Source: Streptococcus oralis (GTDB lineage: Bacteria; Bacillota; Bacilli; Lactobacillales; Streptococcaceae). From it: a DNA stretch of 64,000 nucleotides. Positions 49,618 to 58,829 of this stretch are shown here, in pieces. Numbering within the stretch: the stretch's first letter is position 1; each line of letters begins with the position of its first letter. The stretch lies in contig NZ_CP019562.1 in assembly GCF_001983955.1 (NCBI RefSeq), positions 1-64,000 of the forward strand. Reading direction: 5' to 3'. The position numbers and the translations under genes are program-made. The notes under the pieces were generated by a model that had not been told where the DNA came from, did no database searches, and saw only the letters and a list, made by a program, of their open reading frames with translations.

Positions 49618-50338
49618 TCTTTTGGGATTTCTCGGAGTCTTGTCGGTCTGGCAGTTAGCGGGAATATTCAAACTTTTACCCAAGTTTATCCTGCCAACTC
49701 CTCTTGAGATTCTCCAGTCCTTTGTTCGTGACAGAGAATTTCTCTGGCACCATAGCTGGGCAACCTTGAGAGTGGCTTTACTCGGTCTAGTGCTGGGTGT
49801 CTTGATTGCCTGTATCATGGCTGTGCTTATGGACAGTCTAACTTGGCTCAATGACCTGATTTACCCTATGATGGTGGTTGTTCAGACCATTCCGACTATT
49901 GCCATAGCCCCTATCTTGGTCTTGTGGCTAGGTTATGGGATTTTGCCCAAGATTGTCTTGATAATCTTGACGACAACCTTCCCTATCATCGTCAGTATTT
50001 TGGACGGTTTTAGGCACTGTGACAAGGATATGCTGACCTTGTTTAGTCTGATGCGAGCAAACCCTTGGCAAATCCTGTGGCATTTTAAAATCCCAGTCAG
50101 TCTGCCTTACTTTTATGCAGGTCTGAGGGTCAGTGTCTCCTATGCCTTTATCACAACAGTGGTATCTGAGTGGTTGGGAGGCTTTGAAGGACTAGGTGTC
50201 TACATGATTCAGTCAAAGAAACTGTTTCAGTATGACACCATGTTTGCCATTATTATTCTGGTGTCGATTATCAGCCTTCTCGGTATGAAGTTGGTCGATA
50301 TTAGTGAAAAATATGTGATTAAATGGAAACGTCCCTAA
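49580..50338 (+). CDS. Thiamine-precursor ABC transporter permease (ThiX-like)
   Basis: About 252 residues, BPD-type permease with about six membrane helices and the EAA loop around FSLMRANPWQILWHFKIPVSLPY (near 155-175). The exact start is uncertain: TTG 49577, ATG 49580, 49598 or 49601 all lie within the upstream gene. Partner of the next two genes. Confidence 0.88.
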   Translation: MRNLKSMMRQQISLLGFLGVLSVWQLAGIFKLLPKFILPTPLEILQSFVRDREFLWHHSWATLRVALLGLVLGVLIACIMAVLMDSLTWLNDLIYPMMVVVQTIPTIAIAPILVLWLGYGILPKIVLIILTTTFPIIVSILDGFRHCDKDMLTLFSLMRANPWQILWHFKIPVSLPYFYAGLRVSVSYAFITTVVSEWLGGFEGLGVYMIQSKKLFQYDTMFAIIILVSIISLLGMKLVDISEKYVIKWKRP

Positions 50339-50376
50339 GATAAGGATGTTTTAGAAAAAGAAAAGAGGAAATGAAG

Positions 50377-51384
50377 ATGAAGAAAACATGGAAAGTGTTT
50401 TTAACGCTTGTGACAGCTCTTGTAGCTGTCGTGCTGGTGGCTTGTGGTCAAGGGACTGCTTCTAAGGACAATAAAGAAGCAGAACTCAAGAAGATTGACT
50501 TTATCCTAGACTGGACGCCAAATACTAACCACACAGGGCTATATGTTGCCAAGGAAAAAGGTTATTTCAAAGAAGCTGGAGTGGATGTTGATTTGAAATT
50601 GCCACCAGAAGAAAGCTCGTCTGACTTGGTGATTAATGGCAAAGCGCCATTTGCTATCTATTTCCAAGACTACATGGCTAAGAAATTGGAAAAAGGGGCA
50701 GGAATCACTGCCGTTGCCGCTATCGTTGAGCACAATACATCTGGAATCATCTCACGTAAATCTGACAATGTCAGCAGTCCAAAGGACTTAGTTGGGAAGA
50801 AATACGGAACCTGGAATGACCCAACGGAGCTTGCTATGTTGAAAACCTTGGTAGAATCTCAAGGTGGAGACTTTGAGAAGGTCGAAAAAGTACCAAACAA
50901 CGACTCAAACTCCATCACACCGATTGCTAATGGCGTCTTTGATACTGCTTGGATCTACTACGGTTGGGACGGTATCCTTGCCAAATCGCAAGGCGTAGAT
51001 GCTAACTTCATGTATTTGAAAGATTATGTCAAGGAGTTTGACTACTACTCACCAGTTATCATCGCTAACAACGACTATCTCAAAGACAACAAAGAAGAAG
51101 CTCGTAAAGTTATCCAAGCTATCAAAAAAGGTTACCAATATGCCATGGAACATCCAGAAGAAGCTGCAGATATCCTCATAAAAAATGCACCTGAACTCAA
51201 GGAAAAACGCGACTTTGTCATCGAATCTCAAAAATACTTGTCAAAAGAATACGCAAGCGATAAGGAAAAATGGGGACAATTTGATGCTGCTCGTTGGAAT
51301 GCCTTCTACAAATGGGATAAAGAAAATGGTATCCTTAAAGAAGACTTGACAGACAAAGGTTTCACTAATGAATTTGTAAAATAA
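50377..51384 (+). CDS. Thiamine-pyrimidine-precursor-binding lipoprotein (ThiY-like)
   Basis: About 335 residues, NMT1/ThiY family. Lipobox LVACG places the anchor Cys near residue 24. Conserved DWTPNTNHTGLYVAKEKGYF (near 45) and the GKYGTWNDPTE-like ligand loop are present. It probably binds a pyrimidine precursor such as formyl-aminopyrimidine or HMP. ATG 50377 is favoured because AGAGGA ends 7 bp before it; 50371 is only 1 bp away. Confidence 0.92.
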   Translation: MKKTWKVFLTLVTALVAVVLVACGQGTASKDNKEAELKKIDFILDWTPNTNHTGLYVAKEKGYFKEAGVDVDLKLPPEESSSDLVINGKAPFAIYFQDYMAKKLEKGAGITAVAAIVEHNTSGIISRKSDNVSSPKDLVGKKYGTWNDPTELAMLKTLVESQGGDFEKVEKVPNNDSNSITPIANGVFDTAWIYYGWDGILAKSQGVDANFMYLKDYVKEFDYYSPVIIANNDYLKDNKEEARKVIQAIKKGYQYAMEHPEEAADILIKNAPELKEKRDFVIESQKYLSKEYASDKEKWGQFDAARWNAFYKWDKENGILKEDLTDKGFTNEFVK

Positions 51385-52112
51385 TGACAGAAATTAGACT
51401 AGAACACGTAAGCTATGCCTATGGCGATGAAAAAATTTTAGAGGATATCAACCTGCAGGTGACGTCAGGTGAGGTGGTCTCTATTCTAGGTCCAAGTGGT
51501 GTAGGAAAGACCACCCTCTTTAACCTAATCGCTGGGATTTTAGAAGTCCAGTCTGGGCGAATTGTCCTTGATGGCGAGGAAAATCCCAAGGGACGCGTGA
51601 GTTATATGTTGCAAAAGGATTTACTCTTGGAACACAAGACGGTGCTTGGCAATATCATCCTGCCCCTCTTGATTCAAAAGGTGGATAAGGCAGAAGCCAT
51701 TGCCCGAGCAGATGACATCCTTGCGACCTTCCAGTTGACAGCTGTACGGGACAAGTATCCTCACGAACTTAGTGGGGGGATGCGTCAGCGTGTGGCCTTG
51801 CTGCGGACCTATCTTTTTGGCCACAAGCTCTTTCTTCTTGACGAGGCTTTTAGCGCCCTGGACGAGATGACAAAGATGGAACTCCACGCTTGGTACCTTG
51901 AGATTCACAAACAGCTACAGCTGACGACCTTGATCATCACGCATAGTATCGAGGAGGCCCTCAATCTCAGTGACCGTATCTATATCTTAAAAAATCGCCC
52001 TGGGCAGATTGTTTCTGAGGTTAAACTAGATTGGTCTCAGAGTGAAGACAAGGAAGTCCAAAAAATTGCCTATAAACGTCAAATCTTAGCGGAATTGGGA
52101 TTAAATACTTAG
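51384..52112 (+). CDS. Thiamine-precursor ABC transporter ATPase (ThiZ-like)
   Basis: A 242-residue ATPase: Walker A GPSGVGKTT (near 37), signature LSGGMRQRVALLRTYL and Walker B LFLLDEAFSALDEMT. Its ATG shares a base with the stop of the lipoprotein gene (TAATG). It completes the riboswitch-controlled uptake set. Confidence 0.93.
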   Translation: MTEIRLEHVSYAYGDEKILEDINLQVTSGEVVSILGPSGVGKTTLFNLIAGILEVQSGRIVLDGEENPKGRVSYMLQKDLLLEHKTVLGNIILPLLIQKVDKAEAIARADDILATFQLTAVRDKYPHELSGGMRQRVALLRTYLFGHKLFLLDEAFSALDEMTKMELHAWYLEIHKQLQLTTLIITHSIEEALNLSDRIYILKNRPGQIVSEVKLDWSQSEDKEVQKIAYKRQILAELGLNT

Positions 52113-52137
52113 ATCCTTAGAACAATATTATATATTA

Positions 52138-52167
52138 AATCCAAGTAAGAATCTTGCTTGGATTTAA
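52138..52167 (+). terminator. Terminator of the thiamine uptake operon
   Basis: AAATCCAAG / CTTGGATTT stem extended by AAG/CTT. Confidence 0.8.
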
Positions 52168-52250
52168 TTGTGTCAAAGCTTATGCAGAAACGGAATTGGC
52201 TGATTTATCCATCTACCTGATAAGTTAATATAAAAACCGAATCATTTTAA

Positions 52251-52278
52251 TTGACATTCTGTCAAGGTTCTGTATAAT
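52251..52278 (+). promoter_or_regulatory. Promoter of the isopeptide-repeat adhesin
   Basis: TTGACA (52251-52256), 16 bp, TATAAT (52273-52278). Both hexamers are perfect, so strong constitutive expression is likely. Confidence 0.8.
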
Positions 52279-52313
52279 ATAATTGAACCATTATAGACAA
52301 TAAGGAGGATAAT

Positions 52314-55300
52314 GTGGTGACGAAGAGAAATAAAAAACTCTTTCATGGCTTGATGGCCTTGCTACTGGTTGTGTCGGTCTTTTTGCCTGCACTAAGACTT
52401 AATGGAGTAGTTAGTGCTGCCGAAAAAACTGAATCAGAGTACACTTTGACTACAGAGCCGACGATTAATACGAACCGATTAGTCGATCATGCCAAATATG
52501 GTGAAGGTAAGTTCTATCTTAAAACAACTTACGCATTCCCAGACAATGTAACTCTGAAAAACGGTGATTTCATGGTTTATCACGTTCCAAATGAGTTTAA
52601 AATCGAAGTAGATTCTACTACAGATTTGAAAGCTCCGAACGGTGAAACGATTGCAACACTGACAACAGAGAAGGCAACGAATACTGCTAAGATTACAGTA
52701 ACAAACGAAGAGTACTTTAAGAAGTTTAATGAGAACAAACAAATTGTTGCATCATTTACTGTAGTGTGGGCGGACCATGTTGAAAAGAATAAGGAATATG
52801 AAATCAACATTCCTGGTGCAGGAGTTTATCATTTGACTCGTATCGTTCCAGACGTTGATCCAACTGGATTTACTAAATGGGGAGTTCAAGATTCAGACGA
52901 CCCTAACTATGTAAACTGGCGTATCCGTGTTAACCGTTATGCAAAATCATACACTGGTGTAAATATCCAAGATACTATTCCTGATGGGCAAGTTCTTGCG
53001 AGTGATATTACTGGTTACTACTTCCCAGATTGGGAAAATGGTTACGGACGATCATCACTTGATAAGGCTCATGTTCAAGTAACAGATAAGAACCATTTCT
53101 CAATTACACCTAATGGTAATGGAACCTTAGATCATAAAGGGCTTTATATCATGTATCGTACTCGTTTGACTAAACCAGTCAATCCAGTTACTAAACGTGT
53201 ATTGAACAATGTAACTGTCACTACAAACGAGGAAGCCCAACCAATAGAATTTGAAGGTTTTGCACCAATTACAACTACTGACGGTATTGGTGTAGGTGCC
53301 AAATCGGATGAGGTTGCTCTAGAAGTGACTAAGAAACTTAATGGTAAAACTCTTGAAAAAGATGCATTTAGCTTCCAACTTCTAGATGATCAGGGTAATG
53401 TTTTACAAACTGTCAAAAATGACGAGAATGGTAAAGTGAAGTTCGAGGCAATCAAATACAAAGAAGCAGGAACTTTTAACTATACCATTAAAGAAGTTAA
53501 TGATAACAAACCTGGATACACTTATGATGCGAACGTCCTTAAAGCGACTGTAACAGTAAAAGATGTTTTGGGTGAAAAATTAGCGAGCGTCAAATTTGAA
53601 GATTCTAAGAAAGAATTTACAAACTCATACGCTGCTAAAGAAGCAAAACTGCAACTTGAAGCTAAGAAAGTCTTAAAGGGTAAAGCTCTTGAGGCTGGCA
53701 AATTTGAATTTGAGTTGAAAGAAAACGGAACAGTTCTCCATACTGTTTCAAATGATGCAAACGGTAAGATTCAATTCCCAGAACTTACGTTCACAAAAGA
53801 GAAAACTCGTACATTCACTATTTCTGAAAAAGCTGGTGATGTAGCCGGAGTTGAATACGATCCAAATGCTTATGAAGTAACAGTAGTCGTTAAAGATAAC
53901 GGCCAAGGTCAACTTGTTGCAACTGCAACAGGTGCTGATAATCTTACTTTCACTAACACTTATAAAGCCGCTTCAACAAGCGCGACAATCAAGGCTAAGA
54001 AAGTCTTGAACGGTAAAGAGCTTGAAGCTGATAAATACGAATTCGAACTTAAAAAAGGTGAAGAAGTCGTTGCGACAGCTAAAAACGCTGCAGACGGCAC
54101 CGTTACTTTCAAAGAAATCGAGTTCGAAACAGCAGGTGATTACACTTACACTATCACTGAAAAAGCAGGTAGTGAAAAAGGTGTGACATACGATACTGCC
54201 AAACACAAAGTTAAGGTGAACGTTAAAGATAACGGGGAAGGAAAACTTGTTGCAACTGTTACAGGTAACAACCCAACCTTCACTAACACTTATAAAGCTG
54301 CTTCAACAACTGTAAATATTACCGCTAAGAAAGTCTTGGAAGGTAAAGCTCTTGAAGCTGATAAATACGAATTCGAGCTTAAAGAAGGTGACAAAGTCGT
54401 TGCGACAGCTAAAAACGCTGCAGACGGTACTGTTACTTTCAAAGAAATCGAATACAATGAAGCAGGCGACCACACTTACACTATCTCAGAAAAAGCAGGT
54501 AGCGAAGCAGGTGTGACATACGATGAATCTACTCATAAAGTAACAGTAAACGTTACAGATAATGGACAAGGTGAACTTGTTGCAGCTGTTACAGATAACA
54601 ACCCAACCTTCACCAACACATATAAAGCAGCTAAAACAAGTGCAACGATCACAGCTAAGAAAGTCTTGAACGGTAAAGCCCTTGAAGCTGGTAAATATGA
54701 GTTTGAACTTAAAAAAGGTGAAGAAGTCGTTGCGACAGCTACAAACGCTGCAGACGGAACTGTTACTTTCAAAGAAATTGAGTACAACGAAGCAGGTGAC
54801 TATACTTACACTATCTCAGAAAAAGTAGGTAGCGAAGCAGGTGTAAAGTACGATAAAACTATTCACACTGTAACAGTAAAAGTTACAGACAACGGTGCAG
54901 GCAAACTTGTTGCAACTGCAACTGATAACAACCCAACCTTCACCAACACTTATAAAGCAGCTTCAACAAGTGCAACGATCACAGCTACTAAAGTCTTAGA
55001 TGGTAAAGCTCTTGAAGCTGATAAATACGAATTCGAGCTTAAAGAAGGTGACAAAGTCGTTGCGACAGCTAAAAACGCTGCAGACGGAACTGTGACTTTC
55101 AAAGACATTGAGTTCAATGAAGCAGGCGACCACACTTACACTATCTCAGAAAAAGTAGGTAGTGAAGCAGGTGTGACATACGATACTGCCAAACACGAAG
55201 TTAAGGTGAACGTTAAAGATAACGGGGAAGGAAAACTTGTTGCAACTGTTATAGGTAACAACCCAACTTTCACTAACACTTATAAAGTAGCTTCAACAAC

Positions 55301-56111
55301 TGTAAATATTACCGCTAAGAAAGTCTTGAATGGTAAAGCCCTTGAAGCAGGCAAATATGAGTTTGAACTTAAAGAAGGTGACAAAGTAATCGGAACAGCA
55401 ACAAACGCTGCAGACGGTACAGTTGCTTTCGCAGGTATCGAGTACAAAGAAGCTGGTGAGCACACTTACACTATCTCTGAAAAAGCAGGTAACGAAGCAG
55501 GTGTGACATATGATAAATCTACTCACAATGTAACAGTAAAAGTTACAGATAATGGTCAAGGCAAACTTGTTGCGACTGTAACTGACAACAACCCAACCTT
55601 CACAAACACTTATGTTGCATCTTCAACACAAGTAACTTTCACAGCTAAGAAAGTCTTGAATGGTAAAAAAGAACTTGCAGCAGGTCAGTTTAAGTTTGAA
55701 CTTAAAGAAGGTAACGAAGTAATCGAAACAGCTACAAACGCTGCAGACGGTACTGTTACTTTCAAAGCTATTAAGTACGCAACAGCAGGTAAGCACACTT
55801 ACACTATTACTGAAGTAAAAGGTAACGATGAGAATATCAAATATGATGAAAATTCTTACGAAGTGACAGTTGAAGTCGTTGATAATGGTGCAGGTCAACT
55901 TGTAGCAACAGTTACAGGTAACAACCCAACAATCACTAACACATATACTGAACCGAAAAAAGAAGAACCTAAGGAAGATCCTAAGGGTGAACAGCCTAAG
56001 GGAGATTTGCCAAACACTGGTGGAGCAGACTTTACAGCATTCTCTACTATTCTTGGTCTAGTTCTTGCAGCTTTGGCAGGACTTGTATACCGTACTAAAA
56101 AAGTTGACTAA
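52314..56111 (+). CDS. LPxTG adhesin with eight pilin-type isopeptide domains
   Basis: A 1265-residue surface protein. The signal peptide (about 1-35) ends VSAA. A non-repetitive N-terminal head (about 40-330) resembles MSCRAMM-type ligand-binding domains. Eight domains of about 110 residues follow (about 333-1212), each with a Lys in AKKVLxGK, a Glu in TISEKAG and an Asn in FTNTY: the Lys-Asn isopeptide triad of Spy0128/FctA pilins. The sorting signal is LPNTGG near 1230. The start is GTG at 52314 or 52317; AAGGAGG at 52302-52308 suits the latter. No sortase or pilin genes are adjacent, so it is probably a single-molecule stalk. Confidence 0.92.
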   Translation: MVTKRNKKLFHGLMALLLVVSVFLPALRLNGVVSAAEKTESEYTLTTEPTINTNRLVDHAKYGEGKFYLKTTYAFPDNVTLKNGDFMVYHVPNEFKIEVDSTTDLKAPNGETIATLTTEKATNTAKITVTNEEYFKKFNENKQIVASFTVVWADHVEKNKEYEINIPGAGVYHLTRIVPDVDPTGFTKWGVQDSDDPNYVNWRIRVNRYAKSYTGVNIQDTIPDGQVLASDITGYYFPDWENGYGRSSLDKAHVQVTDKNHFSITPNGNGTLDHKGLYIMYRTRLTKPVNPVTKRVLNNVTVTTNEEAQPIEFEGFAPITTTDGIGVGAKSDEVALEVTKKLNGKTLEKDAFSFQLLDDQGNVLQTVKNDENGKVKFEAIKYKEAGTFNYTIKEVNDNKPGYTYDANVLKATVTVKDVLGEKLASVKFEDSKKEFTNSYAAKEAKLQLEAKKVLKGKALEAGKFEFELKENGTVLHTVSNDANGKIQFPELTFTKEKTRTFTISEKAGDVAGVEYDPNAYEVTVVVKDNGQGQLVATATGADNLTFTNTYKAASTSATIKAKKVLNGKELEADKYEFELKKGEEVVATAKNAADGTVTFKEIEFETAGDYTYTITEKAGSEKGVTYDTAKHKVKVNVKDNGEGKLVATVTGNNPTFTNTYKAASTTVNITAKKVLEGKALEADKYEFELKEGDKVVATAKNAADGTVTFKEIEYNEAGDHTYTISEKAGSEAGVTYDESTHKVTVNVTDNGQGELVAAVTDNNPTFTNTYKAAKTSATITAKKVLNGKALEAGKYEFELKKGEEVVATATNAADGTVTFKEIEYNEAGDYTYTISEKVGSEAGVKYDKTIHTVTVKVTDNGAGKLVATATDNNPTFTNTYKAASTSATITATKVLDGKALEADKYEFELKEGDKVVATAKNAADGTVTFKDIEFNEAGDHTYTISEKVGSEAGVTYDTAKHEVKVNVKDNGEGKLVATVIGNNPTFTNTYKVASTTVNITAKKVLNGKALEAGKYEFELKEGDKVIGTATNAADGTVAFAGIEYKEAGEHTYTISEKAGNEAGVTYDKSTHNVTVKVTDNGQGKLVATVTDNNPTFTNTYVASSTQVTFTAKKVLNGKKELAAGQFKFELKEGNEVIETATNAADGTVTFKAIKYATAGKHTYTITEVKGNDENIKYDENSYEVTVEVVDNGAGQLVATVTGNNPTITNTYTEPKKEEPKEDPKGEQPKGDLPNTGGADFTAFSTILGLVLAALAGLVYRTKKVD
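53309..55947 (+). repeat. Eight tandem domains, the last six at exact 330-bp period
   Basis: Units beginning near 53970, 54300, 54630, 54960, 55290 and 55620 are spaced 330 bp apart with long stretches of identical DNA. Units 3-4 and 6-7 share the same junction sequences, pointing to duplication of a three-unit block. Confidence 0.88.
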
Positions 56112-56135
56112 TCTTAACTTTGAATAAAGCAAAAT

Positions 56136-56166
56136 GATGGTGACCGTTTTACGGTCCCATCTTTTT
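56136..56166 (+). terminator. Terminator after the adhesin gene
   Basis: GATGG-GACCG / CGGTC-CCATC stem with one bulge and T5. Confidence 0.85.
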
Positions 56167-56228
56167 GTTTTGGATAGTTTATAATAATCTTCGCAACTCG
56201 TTCCCTTTTCCTTTAAAAAAATTAAAAA

Positions 56229-56257
56229 TTTCGGTATAATAGTCAATTATACCGAAA
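56229..56257. repeat. Palindrome at the left border of the integrated element
   Basis: Perfect 12-bp arms TTTCGGTATAAT / ATTATACCGAAA around a 5-bp centre. It lies between the adhesin terminator and the integrase terminator, where attL is expected, but the matching right end is outside the window. Confidence 0.6.
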
Positions 56258-56273
56258 TCATTCTATAATCGTT

Positions 56274-56304
56274 GATACATAAGGGTTTTATGTATCGCTT
56301 TTTT
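56274..56304. terminator. Terminator-like hairpin next to the integrase 3' end
   Basis: GATACATAA / TTATGTATC perfect 9-bp stem, loop GGGTT, followed on the + strand by GCT6. It points rightward, towards the integrase, and could stop chromosomal read-through. Confidence 0.65.
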
Positions 56305-56319
56305 ATTTTGTGGACTTTT

Positions 56320-57486
56320 TTAAGAACTTTTTATTTTTTCGAGAGCAGTTTCAAAGAATGAGACTGCTCTTTTTTGGTTCTCTTTTGATAAATGGCTGTA
56401 AGTGTCCATAGTTACAGATATTTTTGCATGGCCAAGCCGTGTCTGTATCTCCTTGTATGGCAGGCCAGCATTAAGCAAGATACTAGCGTGAGTGTGGCGG
56501 AAAGCATGAAAGCCTAAATCAGTACAGTTAGCGTTTTTTAAGTGCTTATGTAGGCGATAATCAACCTTTCGAGTATTGACATAGTTGTCAAAGCTATCAG
56601 AGAATACTTTCTCATAGGTTAAGCCAATGTTTCTACCGTTTTCTGCTTGTCTTGCTCGGTAGAGGCGAAGCATGAGCACTGTTTTATGATCGATATCTAG
56701 AACTCTATAGCTTGATTTTGTCTTAGGACCGTTTACCTGGTTTAAAATGTTGAGTGTTTTGTTAATATCAATCGTTCCGTTCTGCAGATCAATATCAGAC
56801 CATTCCAGGGCCAGACATTCACGGATGCGCAGTCCAGTAGCTAGGAGCGTTTTATAAAGCACAGTATCATAGAAATTGACAAAGGTATTCTCCAGGTTAT
56901 CGAGATAGGAGAGGAAGCTTTTAAGTTCCTGATCTTGAAAGTATTTAATTTCTTGTTTATCTCTTGTTATCTTTCTAGGAATGACAACATCACGAGCAGG
57001 GTTATTGTCCAATGCTTGGATAGAAACCCCATACTGTAGAATACGTTTATTTAAGGCGTGAAGGTGATTGTATTCTTTATACCCCGTTCCGTCTTGATTG
57101 TACTCATCCGCCCACTTATTTACCTGAGTTTGGATAATAACAGGAGTAAGTTTATCTAGTTTGTAAGTACCAAATGAGGGCAAGAGGTAGTTATTTAAGC
57201 AACCTTTTATCTTAATCTGCGTATTAGTCTTTACGGTATGCTGGTAGGTTTGCCAAAACAAGTCCACAAGTTCGCTATAGGTTGTTATATGTGAGCGTTG
57301 TTTCCGGGTAGAGCCGTTTTTCTCAAATTCTACCTTGACCTGAGTGGCCTTATTTCTGAGTTCTTTCTTTGTTCGTGCTGATATGGTAGTCTTGACCTTC
57401 TTACCAGTTACAGAATCAATGCCAAGATAGATACTAGAGCGGTAGACTGCTGATCCGTCTTTTTTCGTGTGTTGTGTAATTTTCAT
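56320..57486 (-). CDS. int: Tyrosine recombinase integrase of the element
   Basis: A 388-residue phage-type integrase. The N-terminal arm-binding domain (about 1-45), SAM-like core-binding domain (about 55-150) and catalytic domain follow in order; the catalytic Arg is in LLATGLRIRECLALEWSDID (near 222), HxxR in HAFRHTHASILLNAG (near 331), then GH in TRLGHAKIS, and the nucleophile Tyr in MDTYSHLS (near 368). Start 57486 is chosen because AAGGAG precedes it by 8 bp. It reads outward to the left chromosome border, as expected next to an attachment site. Confidence 0.95.
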   Translation of the reverse strand: MKITQHTKKDGSAVYRSSIYLGIDSVTGKKVKTTISARTKKELRNKATQVKVEFEKNGSTRKQRSHITTYSELVDLFWQTYQHTVKTNTQIKIKGCLNNYLLPSFGTYKLDKLTPVIIQTQVNKWADEYNQDGTGYKEYNHLHALNKRILQYGVSIQALDNNPARDVVIPRKITRDKQEIKYFQDQELKSFLSYLDNLENTFVNFYDTVLYKTLLATGLRIRECLALEWSDIDLQNGTIDINKTLNILNQVNGPKTKSSYRVLDIDHKTVLMLRLYRARQAENGRNIGLTYEKVFSDSFDNYVNTRKVDYRLHKHLKNANCTDLGFHAFRHTHASILLNAGLPYKEIQTRLGHAKISVTMDTYSHLSKENQKRAVSFFETALEKIKSS

Positions 57487-57507
57487 GGTTTTAACTCCTT
57501 TTTCATC

Positions 57508-57536
57508 AGCAGGCAAGCAATTAGAAAAGGTTTTGA
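57508..57536 (-). repeat. 29-bp repeat, copy 1, in the integrase leader
   Basis: Identical over 29 bp to 61357-61385 in the same orientation on the + strand. Here it lies between the integrase promoter and its ribosome site, so the integrase mRNA carries the complement. Confidence 0.9.
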
Positions 57537-57653
57537 GTTTATACCATGCGAGGAGCTACGAGAACCCCTCTATTTTCGATTTTAAGAGGACGGACGGTAA
57601 AATTATACCAGAATAGAAAACGAGGTGAATATGGGGTTTGAAAAGATAGAAAA

Positions 57654-57683
57654 AAGTGTACCAACTAAAAAGCTGATACACTT
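57654..57683 (-). terminator. Terminator of the abi transcript
   Basis: On the minus strand AAGTGTA...TACACTT with an inner CAGC/GTTG pairing, followed by T6. Confidence 0.8.
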
Positions 57684-57836
57684 ATTTTCTTGTTGTAACC
57701 CTGACCTATATAGAGATACAGGTATAGAGCAGTGTAACCCATAGGGTTTCTTTTACGATTGGAAAATATGATATCACTTTTTAGAAATTTTTACAAGTGT
57801 TTCTAAAAAAAGTTTGAAACACATTGATATGTCTTG

Positions 57837-58808
57837 TTATTCCTTTAGTTCTTGCTTTAATTCATCTAAAGGATAGTTCATTTCATTTGCTAATAACTCT
57901 AAATCCTCTTTATAATTTTCACAATGTTTTTTTATAGAATATGAGATATAAACATCTAGATTTATTTTAGCCTTTTTATTGTCAAAATAATCTAATATTT
58001 TTGATAATGTATAAAGGTCGCTTTGCCCCAAACCTATACGATACTGAGCAGGTGTTATCTCTACTTTATTGTGAAAGGTGTTGTTATAGCGTATCTTATA
58101 GATAGTTGACTTAAAATTAAATATTCTTCCGCTATGAGCAGCTCTATTTCTGAAACTATTTACAACATCAAGAGTATCTTTAAAAAGGGATCTCAAATTG
58201 TCTGTTACATCTGAAATATCAATGCCGTAGCAAATTGAAATAACTTTATCCTTTTGAGGGCCTTTCAGGAGTTTGAAGATATATTTTAGGTTTCCGAAGG
58301 TGCTTTCCTTTAATAAAATCCAAGGCGGAATATGGCCGTGGTTAGTTCTATAATGATTTAAAGGCTCTATATTTCTGTTCTCAAGATGAAATAATTTGTT
58401 AAGAAGTATAGCTCGTTCATTAGTTGGCTGGCTGTCGCTCCAAATAGTATCTCCTTGTCGAAAATTTTTATAATATAAATACTGACGTTGTTCTACACCG
58501 AAGTCCTCAGCAAGTGTATAAGCTATGGCGGTTCTGAGTGATAATTCTATCTCTAGTGAAGCTTGAATAACACCATTTCGAATACTTTTATCGAGTTCAT
58601 ATAGAGCAGTCAAGTGTTCAAAAGTAGCACCTGGCTTATACTGTTCTCTCGTACTACTGTCTTCTAACAAGAACATTTTGTATCCATTTACTACTTCGTA
58701 GTAACCGTAGTTCATCAATACTCTTTTTGCTTTGTCTTCATCTAGAAAAAGTAGATTTCTAGATTTTAAGATATCTATTTGTTTTGTTTCGTCTGCAAAA
58801 GGTTTCAT
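57837..58808 (-). CDS. Abi_2/AbiF-family abortive infection protein (HEPN)
   Basis: A 323-residue protein of the AbiD/AbiF (Abi_2) family. The N-terminal segment (KPFADETKQIDILKSRNLLF and YGYYEVVNGYK, about 1-45) and ELDKSIRNGV match the family. The C-terminal part has FRNRAAHSGR (near 220), an R-x4-H motif typical of HEPN ribonucleases. Such proteins cause growth arrest when a phage infects. ATG 58808 is chosen because AGAGGA lies just before it. A strong promoter and a hairpin RNA precede it. It sits on the lysogenic arm, so the element probably carries it to defend its host. Confidence 0.9.
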   Translation of the reverse strand: MKPFADETKQIDILKSRNLLFLDEDKAKRVLMNYGYYEVVNGYKMFLLEDSSTREQYKPGATFEHLTALYELDKSIRNGVIQASLEIELSLRTAIAYTLAEDFGVEQRQYLYYKNFRQGDTIWSDSQPTNERAILLNKLFHLENRNIEPLNHYRTNHGHIPPWILLKESTFGNLKYIFKLLKGPQKDKVISICYGIDISDVTDNLRSLFKDTLDVVNSFRNRAAHSGRIFNFKSTIYKIRYNNTFHNKVEITPAQYRIGLGQSDLYTLSKILDYFDNKKAKINLDVYISYSIKKHCENYKEDLELLANEMNYPLDELKQELKE

Positions 58809-58829
58809 CAATTCCTCTTTCTACAACGC

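Larger units (their letters stand above)
57487..57836. other. Intergenic region between integrase and abi genes
   Basis: This 350-bp stretch has no credible gene. It holds the 29-bp repeat, an extended -10 promoter for the integrase on the minus strand (TGGTATAAT, with TATAAT at 57607-57602), the abi terminator (57654-57683), short direct repeats of GTAACCC, and a GTGTTTC/GAAACAC inverted repeat (57797-57822) just after the abi stop. Confidence 0.7.

Noticed and set aside
53970..55950. Regular 330-bp repeats as a CRISPR-like array
   Set aside because: The repeats are in-frame protein domains of one long ORF, with no short repeat/spacer pattern and no cas genes.
52314..56111. Part of a pilus operon
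   Set aside because: No sortase C or second pilin gene is next to it; only the domains resemble pilins.
57487..57516. Longer integrase start at 57516
   Set aside because: It uses a TTG inside the 29-bp repeat; the ATG at 57486 has a properly spaced AAGGAG.
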